This document shows, in pieces, positions 1 to 5,358 of a stretch of DNA of 7,274 nucleotides. The first letter of the stretch is position 1, and every line of letters begins with the position of its first letter. The notes beneath the pieces are model-generated. The model did no database searches. It was not told the origin of the DNA and saw only the letters and a list, made by a program, of their open reading frames with translations. This DNA is from Clostridia bacterium (GTDB lineage Bacteria; Bacillota; Clostridia; Oscillospirales; Acutalibacteraceae), in NCBI GenBank assembly GCA_017631745.1, contig JAGBSR010000102.1, forward strand, positions 1-7,274, read 5' to 3'. A program made the position numbers and the translations under genes.

Positions 1-1
1 C

Positions 2-604
2 GGCAGTGCACCCGTTTTTGTTGCAACTCAGGTAAGCGTATGGGGATATCACAACATAGGTGATGTGATAAATCTCGAAAAATACCTTTCAGACTATTAT
101 GAGGATATCTACGGTAAGGATGTAGTTGAATTTGTCAGAGCAGACCATTTCTATAATCTTTATTATCAGGCAAATAATCTTCCTCAGGACATAACACTTA
201 AATCAGAGCTTACTGCAACTGCTACAAGCGCTGACGACAAGGCAATGCTTACAAGCGACGGCACCTGTTATGGCGACAGCATCTGGACAGCTGAGCAGGC
301 AGGCAGACAGAGCATTACATATTCTCTCTCAAAGACCTATGATGTCAGCGAGGTTGCCGTTTATCACGCTGAAACAAACGGCCTTGATGCTTCTCTTAAC
401 ACAAGAGGCTTCACTGTTGAAGTGAGCACCGACAACGAAAACTGGAAAAAGGTTGCTGAGGTTTCGGGCAACACAGCTTCATGGAGCGATGTTCAGTTCA
501 AGGCCGCAAAGGCTTCTTATGTACGCATCACCGTTGAGGATGCAGGCAGTGACAGCATTGCCCGTATTGCCGATGTGGATATTTACGGCGTGCTCAATAA
601 ATAA
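2..604 (+). CDS. C-terminal part of a GxGYxYP-type putative glycoside hydrolase with an F5/8 type C (CBM32-like) module (5' end outside window)
   Basis: The frame is open to the left window edge, so only the last 200 residues are seen. Residues 3-61 (numbered from the codon at position 2), with VFVATQVSVWG and then FVRADHFYNLYYQANNLP, resemble as I recall them the end of the GxGYxYP C-terminal domain, a putative sugar-processing domain of unclear reaction. Residues about 68-196 look like an F5/8 type C (discoidin) beta-sandwich: WTAEQAGRQSITYSLSK, then VSEVAVYH, GFTVEVSTDNENWKKV, and a closing YVRITVED...ARIADVDIYG. Such modules usually bind galactose-type or other glycans outside the cell. 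The protein ends directly after this module, with no LPXTG motif, S-layer repeats or membrane segment, so any anchor or signal peptide must be upstream. The GTG at 65 is internal, because homologous-looking sequence continues upstream of it. The F5/8C call is firmer than the GxGYxYP call. Confidence 0.7.
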   Translation, partial: GSAPVFVATQVSVWGYHNIGDVINLEKYLSDYYEDIYGKDVVEFVRADHFYNLYYQANNLPQDITLKSELTATATSADDKAMLTSDGTCYGDSIWTAEQAGRQSITYSLSKTYDVSEVAVYHAETNGLDASLNTRGFTVEVSTDNENWKKVAEVSGNTASWSDVQFKAAKASYVRITVEDAGSDSIARIADVDIYGVLNK

Positions 605-632
605 AGCACTATAATATGTTGCGCAAAATGCC

Positions 633-652
633 GCATATGAGTATGTTTTCTG
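633..652 (+). repeat. Copy 1 of a 20-bp element shared by two upstream regions
   Basis: This starts with GCATATGAGT (633-642) and matches 3168-3187 at 17 of 20 bases, the first ten identical. It lies just upstream of the sialidase-gene promoter, with its GCAT 11 bp farther from the -10 box than in the other copy. It could be a regulator site shared by the sialidase gene and the glycosyltransferase operon, or an AT-rich coincidence. Confidence 0.4.
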
Positions 653-661
653 ACGGTAATG

Positions 662-670
662 TGATATAAT
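662..670 (+). promoter_or_regulatory. Extended -10 promoter for the sialidase-like gene
   Basis: TGATATAAT is a perfect -10 hexamer (TATAAT, 665-670) with the TGn extension. No good -35 box sits 16-18 bp upstream, which extended -10 promoters tolerate. The predicted transcription start is near 677, giving a leader of about 25 bases before the ATG at 702. It would separate this gene from the upstream glycan-binding gene, although readthrough is possible because no clear terminator lies in the gap. Confidence 0.6.
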
Positions 671-691
671 TTTCGAAGAGAGAATGAAAGC

Positions 692-696
692 AGGTG
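692..696 (+). promoter_or_regulatory. Ribosome binding site deciding the start at 702
   Basis: AGGTG lies 5 bases before ATG 702. The same AGGTG-N5-6-ATG arrangement precedes the genes at 4371 and 5359. This supports ATG 702 over the in-frame ATG at 684, which has only a purine run pressed against it. Confidence 0.65.
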
Positions 697-701
697 TGAT
701 A

Positions 702-2045
702 ATGAAATATCTATTTATCATCATAGGTATAATAGCCGTTGCTGCGGGTATAGGCATTTGTATAGCAAAATTAAAAGCTTCGAGATTTACCGGCAGTGAT
801 TACAAAATACCTGAGCTTGATTTGAGCGAAATGCCCGAGCAGGTCAAGGACACGGAATATGAGTATCTTTATGAGCTTTCCGTGGTGGATGATACAAACG
901 ATTATATGGCTCATCCCGACAGCGTACTTCTGAAAAATGCCGACATCTTAACAGTTTATCCCAAGGGTCACGGTAAAGGTGCCGTACTCAACAGAATAAG
1001 CAAGGATAGCGGAGTAAGCTGGAACAGCTCTGTTGAAAACACTCCCGTAAGCTGGGAAAATTCACTTGAAACTCCCACAGTTTACAGACTCGAGTTTTCC
1101 GACGGCAGACCTGATAAGCTGATTCTTATTTCGGCTAACTCCAAATGGCCCAATATGAAAACTCCAGGTGGATTTGAGTGCTCCGTTTCCGATGATGAAG
1201 GGCAGACCTGGTCAGAGTTCAAAAGATTTTTCAGTTTTGAAGATGACTTTTCCGTGGTACCCATAGTGGCAATGGCGAGCCTTACGAGACTTAAGGAAAA
1301 CGGAGAATTTACAGATAAGTGGATGGGCTTTTTCCACGATTCAAAATATTACAACTATAAGTCTGTTCTGTCTTTTGATGAAGAGGGCAATATACATTGG
1401 AGTACCCCCGAAAAATATCTTGCGCCTCACCGTAAAATTGAAAAAAAGGCGCAGATGTGTGAAATCGAGGTAATCCGTTCCCATATGGGCAAAGGCGATG
1501 AGCTGTGCCTTATTGCAAGAAGCCAGTCTAAAAAAATCAACTCGATGATTGCCTTCTCATCTGACGAGGGCAAAACCTGGAGCGAGCCGAAGCCTGCACC
1601 TGCGGCACTTAACGGTGAAAGACACAAGGCTGAATATACTTCAGACGGCAGACTGCTTATAACCTTCCGTTCAATAGAAAGAGGCAGAAAGGCCGAGTCT
1701 CACGCCAAGAAAAAAGACAAACTGAAGGGCTGGATAAGCGAGGGACTTGTTGCCTGGGTAGGTACATACGAAGACCTTAAGAGTGCAACGGAGGGGCAGT
1801 ACAGAATAAAGCTTGCCCACATATATGATGAGGGTCAGACCGCCCCCGAATATTATGCCAATGCAGATACGGGCTATTGCGGCAATGTTGTCTTATCTGA
1901 CGACACCTATGTCATTTGCGCTTACGGCAAATTCAGCGCTATGGAAAAGACCGCCGACGGCAAAGGTCTTAAAACTTACATCGCTTCAAAACGTATACGG
2001 CTTAAGGATACAGATGCTCTTGTGAAAAAAATGTGCGATAAATAA
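702..2045 (+). CDS. Membrane-anchored sialidase-fold (BNR/Asp-box) protein, probable exo-sialidase
   Basis: 447 residues from ATG 702. Residues about 4-22 form one hydrophobic segment (LFIIIGIIAVAAGIGICIA) with no clear signal-peptidase site or good lipobox, so a signal anchor is likely. The rest looks like a six-bladed beta-propeller with three Asp boxes: SKDSGVSW (100-107), SDDEGQTW (163-170) and SSDEGKTW (286-293). Arg in IARSQ (R273) and TFRS (R323), Glu in CEIEVIRS, and the late DTGYCGNVVL segment (389-398) fit conserved sialidase positions. The usual N-terminal F/YRIP arginine motif is not evident; HPDSVLL (71-77) occupies that region. Expected role: removing terminal sialic acid from glycans at the cell surface. 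A nearby sialate-lyase-like gene supports this. It could instead be a propeller hydrolase for another sugar: the fold is secure, the substrate is not. Confidence 0.75.
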   Translation: MKYLFIIIGIIAVAAGIGICIAKLKASRFTGSDYKIPELDLSEMPEQVKDTEYEYLYELSVVDDTNDYMAHPDSVLLKNADILTVYPKGHGKGAVLNRISKDSGVSWNSSVENTPVSWENSLETPTVYRLEFSDGRPDKLILISANSKWPNMKTPGGFECSVSDDEGQTWSEFKRFFSFEDDFSVVPIVAMASLTRLKENGEFTDKWMGFFHDSKYYNYKSVLSFDEEGNIHWSTPEKYLAPHRKIEKKAQMCEIEVIRSHMGKGDELCLIARSQSKKINSMIAFSSDEGKTWSEPKPAPAALNGERHKAEYTSDGRLLITFRSIERGRKAESHAKKKDKLKGWISEGLVAWVGTYEDLKSATEGQYRIKLAHIYDEGQTAPEYYANADTGYCGNVVLSDDTYVICAYGKFSAMEKTADGKGLKTYIASKRIRLKDTDALVKKMCDK

Positions 2046-2047
2046 TA

Positions 2048-2090
2048 AATACCATTCAGGTTGTTTTCAGCCTGAATGGTATTACTTTTT
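2048..2090. terminator. Bidirectional intrinsic terminator between convergent genes
   Basis: The arms at 2048-2060 and 2071-2083 form a perfect 13-bp stem (AATACCATTCAGG with its reverse complement) around a 10-base loop. A T-rich run (2084-2090) follows on the plus strand. Read on the minus strand, the same hairpin is followed by a T-rich stretch (TTATTATTTA), so it can also end the lyase transcript. It begins 3 bases after the sialidase stop codon and lies 10-17 bases past the lyase stop. Confidence 0.9.
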
Positions 2091-2099
2091 GTGTATGAT

Positions 2100-3017
2100 T
2101 TAATTTAAAAATTCTGCCTTTGCCTTGTCTATCATTTCCTTTACCTTTGCGGCAAGAGGCTTGCTTTCTTCTTTCAGACCGATGAGGGGCTTGCGGGCAT
2201 CACCGATATCAATTCCCTGCAGACGGAGAATTTCTTTTGCCGCTGCATACATATTGCATTTGCAATCGCACATAGTATAAATTATCTCGTTTATAGCGTA
2301 CTGTATTTTTTGAGCCTTAGCAAAATCGCCTGCTTTTATAAGTCTGTCGCATTCTATAAACAGCTCGGGCATTACGCCGTATGTACCGCCGATGCCGCCC
2401 TCGGCACCTATTGCTCTGCCGGCAACAAACTGCTCGTCGGGGCCATTGAATATAATTACATCATCCTTGCCCTCTGCTTTGAACATCTGTATATCCTGAG
2501 TGGGCATTGACGAGTTTTTAACACCGATTACTCTGGGATTTTTAAGCATTTCTTTATAAAGAGACATTGTCAGCGCCACACCTGCAAGCTGAGGGATGTT
2601 ATAAATGATAAAGTCTGTGTTGGGAGCCGCTGAAGATATGTCATTCCAATAATTTGCAATAGCCTCTTCGGGCAGACGGAAATATATAGGGGGTATTGCG
2701 GCAATGGCATCAACGCCTAAAGCTTCTGCGTGTCTTGCAAGCTCCATTGAGTCGGTAGTGTTGTTGCAGGCAACGTGAGCGATAACTGTCAGCTTGTCAC
2801 CCACAGCTTCCATTACACTTTCAAGAATAAGCTTTCTTTCTGCCACACTCTGATATATACATTCGCCTGATGAGCCGTTGACATAGAGACCCTTGACCCC
2901 TTTATGATAAAGATATTCGGCAAAGGCCTTTGTTCTCTCGGCTGAAACTGAGCCGTCGTCTTCATAGCAGGCATAAAAAGCAGGGATTATACCCTGATAT
3001 TTTTTCAAATCTTTCAT
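2100..3017 (-). CDS. nanA: N-acetylneuraminate lyase-like aldolase (DHDPS/NAL superfamily)
   Basis: 305 residues, the normal length for this class I aldolase TIM barrel. Visible active-site elements are GSSGE (48-52), which binds the substrate carboxylate; YNIP (139-142) with catalytic Tyr139; Schiff-base Lys167 in GVKNSS; NGPDEQF (191-197), matching the substrate-contacting G-x-D-E of sialate lyases; and GGIGGTYG (207-214). Lysine at 167 agrees with what I recall for Ruminococcus gnavus NanA. Expected reaction: reversible cleavage of N-acetylneuraminate to N-acetylmannosamine and pyruvate in the cytoplasm. The start is supported by a strong AGGAGG site 8 bases upstream. The gene is convergent with the sialidase-like gene and divergent from the glycosyltransferase operon, with its own promoter. 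DapA or another 2-oxo-acid aldolase of the superfamily is less likely given YNIP and the DE pair, but cannot be excluded. Confidence 0.8.
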   Translation of the reverse strand: MKDLKKYQGIIPAFYACYEDDGSVSAERTKAFAEYLYHKGVKGLYVNGSSGECIYQSVAERKLILESVMEAVGDKLTVIAHVACNNTTDSMELARHAEALGVDAIAAIPPIYFRLPEEAIANYWNDISSAAPNTDFIIYNIPQLAGVALTMSLYKEMLKNPRVIGVKNSSMPTQDIQMFKAEGKDDVIIFNGPDEQFVAGRAIGAEGGIGGTYGVMPELFIECDRLIKAGDFAKAQKIQYAINEIIYTMCDCKCNMYAAAKEILRLQGIDIGDARKPLIGLKEESKPLAAKVKEMIDKAKAEFLN

Positions 3018-3025
3018 AATGACAC

Positions 3026-3032
3026 TCCTCCT
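3026..3032 (-). promoter_or_regulatory. Strong ribosome binding site of the nanA-like gene
   Basis: On the minus strand this reads AGGAGGA, 8 bases before the ATG at 3017. It is the strongest Shine-Dalgarno match in the window and fixes the start. Confidence 0.85.
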
Positions 3033-3043
3033 GTCTGAAACAT

Positions 3044-3072
3044 ATTTTAACAGACTTTTTTATGTAAGTCAA
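3044..3072 (-). promoter_or_regulatory. Promoter of the nanA-like gene
   Basis: Read on the minus strand: -35 TTGACT (3072-3067), a 17-base spacer, and -10 TAAAAT (3049-3044) with a TGT just before it, i.e. an extended -10. The predicted start is near 3037, leaving a short leader that contains the ribosome binding site. GTCTG (3033-3037) and CAGAC (3051-3055) flank the -10 as a widely spaced inverted pair. Confidence 0.75.
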
Positions 3073-3083
3073 ATATATATTTG
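3070..3083. promoter_or_regulatory. 14-bp perfect palindrome overlapping the nanA -35 box (possible operator)
   Basis: CAAATATATATTTG is its own reverse complement. It overlaps the outer part of the -35 hexamer of the lyase promoter. AAG (3066-3068) and CTT (3084-3086) extend it with one unpaired base. A regulator bound here would block the -35 box. Being very AT-rich, it could also be an UP-like element or chance. Confidence 0.4.
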
Positions 3084-3165
3084 CTTATATTTTCCGATGA
3101 AAACTCCGGACTTTTTAAAGGAGGAATATTGCACTGTAATGCACCCGAGGCTGATTTAAAACATA

Positions 3166-3194
3166 TTGCATATGAGTGTATTTTGTGTTATACT
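3166..3194 (+). promoter_or_regulatory. Promoter of the glycosyltransferase operon
   Basis: -35 TTGCAT (3166-3171), a 17-base spacer, and -10 TATACT (3189-3194) preceded by TGT, an extended -10. The predicted start is near 3201, giving a leader of about 23 bases with AGGGG (3211-3215) 8 bases before ATG 3224. The -35 box overlaps the element shared with the sialidase-gene promoter. Confidence 0.7.
3168..3187 (+). repeat. Copy 2 of a 20-bp element shared by two upstream regions
   Basis: This starts with the same GCATATGAGT as 633-642 and matches it at 17 of 20 bases overall. Here it overlaps the end of the -35 box and runs through the spacer to the TG of the extended -10, so a bound protein would sit on top of the promoter rather than upstream of it. 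Confidence 0.4.
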
Positions 3195-3223
3195 GAAAAA
3201 AGAATGTAAAAGGGGATGAGATT

Positions 3224-4369
3224 ATGAAAAAAGCTCTTATGGTATCTCATGTTGCATATGCCATAGATATGTTCAATATACCTAATATCAGGCTTCTTAT
3301 TTCAATGGGCTATGAGGTGCAGGTTGCCTGCAATTTTGACGACAGAAGCTCACTGAGCGATGAAAAGGTGGCTCTGTTAAAGGAAAAGCTCACTGCACTT
3401 GGCGTGAAATATCACAATATTCCCTTTGAGCGTCAGCCTCTTAAGCCTGCCAATCTCAAGGCTTATACTCAGCTGAAAAAACTCATCGACGGCGAAAAGT
3501 TCGAGCTTATCCATTGTCACACTCCTGTAGGCGGAATAATCACACGACTTGCCGCTGCGGCATCCCGCAGAAAAAACGGCACAAGGGTTATATACACGGC
3601 ACACGGCTTTCACTTCTTCAAGGGCGCACCCCTTATCAATTGGCTGATATATTTCACCGCAGAAAAGCTCTGCTCATACTTTACTGATACCCTCATCACC
3701 ATAAATAAAGAAGACTTTTCCAATGCACAGCACAAGCTCAACTCCAAAAAGGTCTGCTATGTGCCCGGTGTTGGTGTTGATACAGACTTTTTCAGCGGTA
3801 CGCGGGGCAAGCGCGAGGCTTTATTAAAAGAGATTTCCGCCGATGAAAACAGCATAATACTTCTGAGTATAGGCGAGCTCAGCGACAGAAAAAATCACAG
3901 TGTTTCCATTAAGGCTCTGTCTCAGATGAAAAATGATAATGTTCATCTTGTTATTGCAGGCACAGGCGAAAAGAGAGAGGAATTCTTATCTCTCGCAAAG
4001 GAGCTGGGAGTCGACGGCAGGGTACACTTATTAGGCTTCAGAACAGATGTTGCCGAGCTTTTAAAGAGTGCAGATATTTTTCTTTTCCCCTCAATTCAGG
4101 AGGGCCTGCCCGTGGCTTTGATGGAAGCGATGTCCTGCGGTTTGCCCGTTATCTGCTCTGAAATAAGAGGCAACACCGACCTTATTGATGATTCCTGCGG
4201 TGTTCTTTGCCCTGCAACTGATGCTTTCGCATTCAAGTCAGCGGTAGAAAAGCTTACAGAAGATGATGCTCTTCGCAGTGCAATGGCTCAGAAAGCCTTG
4301 CAGGAGAGCAAGAAGTACGATATAAAGATAATCGAAAACTATATGAAGGATATTTACTCAGGTGAATAA
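3224..4369 (+). CDS. Glycosyltransferase family 4, EpsD-like (GT-B fold)
   Basis: 381 residues, usual for GT4. The N-terminal Rossmann half starts at MKKALMVSHVAYAIDMFNIP and contains IHCHTPVGG (96-104) and YTAHGFHFFKG (124-134), a segment I associate with EpsD/CapM-type exopolysaccharide transferases. The linker carries PGVGVD (181-186). The nucleotide-sugar half shows GELSDRKNH (217-225) and EGLPVALME (E293-x7-E301), the retaining EX7E motif. It should move a sugar from a nucleotide donor to a lipid-linked or other acceptor at the inner membrane face. There is no membrane-spanning segment. First gene of a three-gene operon, with its own promoter and an AGGGG site 8 bases upstream; it ends one base before the next start codon. 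Donor and acceptor cannot be read from the sequence. Confidence 0.88.
   Translation: MKKALMVSHVAYAIDMFNIPNIRLLISMGYEVQVACNFDDRSSLSDEKVALLKEKLTALGVKYHNIPFERQPLKPANLKAYTQLKKLIDGEKFELIHCHTPVGGIITRLAAAASRRKNGTRVIYTAHGFHFFKGAPLINWLIYFTAEKLCSYFTDTLITINKEDFSNAQHKLNSKKVCYVPGVGVDTDFFSGTRGKREALLKEISADENSIILLSIGELSDRKNHSVSIKALSQMKNDNVHLVIAGTGEKREEFLSLAKELGVDGRVHLLGFRTDVAELLKSADIFLFPSIQEGLPVALMEAMSCGLPVICSEIRGNTDLIDDSCGVLCPATDAFAFKSAVEKLTEDDALRSAMAQKALQESKKYDIKIIENYMKDIYSGE
4360..4364 (+). promoter_or_regulatory. Ribosome binding site inside the preceding gene, setting the start at 4371
   Basis: AGGTG (followed by A) lies 6 bases before ATG 4371, within the last codons of the upstream gene. It argues for ATG 4371 rather than the in-frame GTG at 4362, which overlaps this site, and indicates translational coupling. 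AGGTGA pairs with the UCACCU stretch of the usual 16S rRNA 3' end. Confidence 0.65.
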
Positions 4370-4370
4370 T

Positions 4371-5354
4371 ATGAAATATAAACCTTTAGTGAGCATTGTC
4401 ATTCCCGTTTATAACGGCAGTAATTATATGGCTGAGGCTATCGACAGCGCCCTTTCTCAGACCTATGATAATATCGAGGTTGTGGTGGTCAACGACGGCT
4501 CAAAAGACGATGGCAGAAGCGACGAAATCGCAAGAAGCTACGGCGACAAAATAAGATATTTCCCCAAGGAAAACGGTGGCTCTTCATCAGCTCTCAACGA
4601 GGGCATAAAGAATATGCAGGGCGAGTGGTTTTCCTGGCTGAGTCACGACGACTTATATTATAAAGACAAGGTGCAAAAGCAGGTTGAATATCTCAACTCA
4701 CTTCTTGATAGCGGAATTGCTCAGGAGGATTTGTGGCAGAATATTCTCTTTACTGCTTGTGACTATATCAACGGCGAGGGCAAGTGCATAAAGAAAAGCA
4801 AAAGTGAAGCAGAAAAAGCCCTTTCAGAAAAAATCGCAAGCCTTTCGGGCAACGAATATCTCATCTGCGAGCCGACGAAGTATAATTTTTACGGCTGCGG
4901 TTGCCTTGTGAATAAAAAGGCCTTCGACAAGGTCGGTGCCTTTGACGAAAAGCTTCGTCTTATCAATGATCTTGATATGTGGTACCGCCTTTATGCGGGC
5001 CATTTCAGGCTTCACTATATGCCTGAAGCATTGACTATAGGCAGAATTCACAAAGGTCAGATTTCACGAAGCATAGGCTTTTCTTATCACAACAGCGAGC
5101 AGGATATGCTCTGGCAAAGAAGTCTCGGCTATCTTAAAGAAAACTGCAAGGATAACTACGAGGTCTTTTATCTTTTCGGCTGCAATGCCTTTACCAAAAC
5201 AAGAGACAAAGAGGGTGCAGAGGCTTTCGCTATAGCTTGTGAAATTTCCCCCGAAAAGAGAGCATATCTTCGCAGTACCAAACAAAAACTACAGCTCAAA
5301 GCCAAAATCCGTACCTTTATGAAAAAGGTATATATGGCAATATTTATGAGGTGA
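4371..5354 (+). CDS. Glycosyltransferase family 2 (GT-A fold)
   Basis: 327 residues from ATG 4371. The N-terminal GT-A domain is clear: PLVSIVIPVYNGSNYMAEAI (5-24), ALSQTYDNIEVVVVNDGS ending in the nucleotide-binding NDGS (41-44), NGGSSSALNEGI (68-79), and SHDD (91-94) in place of the common DXD metal site. NDLDMWYRL (199-207) is the likely catalytic-base region, and GRIHKGQIS (224-232) matches the R-x-H...Q-x-S segment seen near the end of many GT2 domains. It is an inverting transferase, presumably adding one sugar to a growing cell-surface glycan. The C-terminal tail (about 250-327) is basic towards its end (KQKLQLKAKIRTFMKK), which may help membrane association. It begins 1 base after the upstream stop and ends 4 bases before the next gene. 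The sugar is unknown. Confidence 0.87.
   Translation: MKYKPLVSIVIPVYNGSNYMAEAIDSALSQTYDNIEVVVVNDGSKDDGRSDEIARSYGDKIRYFPKENGGSSSALNEGIKNMQGEWFSWLSHDDLYYKDKVQKQVEYLNSLLDSGIAQEDLWQNILFTACDYINGEGKCIKKSKSEAEKALSEKIASLSGNEYLICEPTKYNFYGCGCLVNKKAFDKVGAFDEKLRLINDLDMWYRLYAGHFRLHYMPEALTIGRIHKGQISRSIGFSYHNSEQDMLWQRSLGYLKENCKDNYEVFYLFGCNAFTKTRDKEGAEAFAIACEISPEKRAYLRSTKQKLQLKAKIRTFMKKVYMAIFMR
5349..5353 (+). promoter_or_regulatory. Ribosome binding site overlapping the stop of the preceding gene
   Basis: AGGTG, continuing as AGGTGAT, overlaps the final AGG TGA codons of the GT2 gene and sits 5 bases before ATG 5359. The arrangement suggests coupled translation of the second and third transferases. Confidence 0.65.
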
Positions 5355-5358
5355 TAAG

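Noticed and set aside
65..67. GTG as start of the first gene
   Set aside because: The frame continues open to the window edge and the 21 residues upstream (PVFVATQVSVWG) fit the same domain, so this is an internal valine.
610..615. Second TATAAT in front of the sialidase-like gene
   Set aside because: It has no TGn extension and no -35-like box at a suitable distance, so it is probably AT-rich chance just after a stop codon.
612..640. Possible hairpin (ATATG / CATAT) after the first gene
   Set aside because: Only five A/T-rich pairs with a 15-base loop, and no proper T-run, so it is not supported as a terminator.
684..701. Earlier in-frame ATG for the sialidase-like gene
   Set aside because: The AGGTG site at 692-696 lies inside this stretch and is properly spaced for ATG 702, as in two other genes of the window; the earlier start has only a purine run immediately before it.
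3033..3055. Inverted pair GTCTG-N13-CAGAC around the nanA -10 box
   Set aside because: Only five bases per arm with an asymmetric centre, too weak to call an operator alone.
3097..3209. Possible leader peptide: a strong AAAGGAGGA at 3117-3125 with a 26-codon TTG frame (3129-3209) and an overlapping 20-codon ATG frame (3097-3159)
   Set aside because: The TTG is too close to the site, the ATG frame contains the site instead of following it, no promoter is visible upstream, and the frames overlap the operon promoter. The orphan site remains unexplained but is not enough for a gene.
4362..4370. GTG start for the GT2 gene
   Set aside because: The GTG is part of the AGGTGA ribosome site itself; ATG 4371 is correctly spaced and begins the conserved domain at a normal distance.
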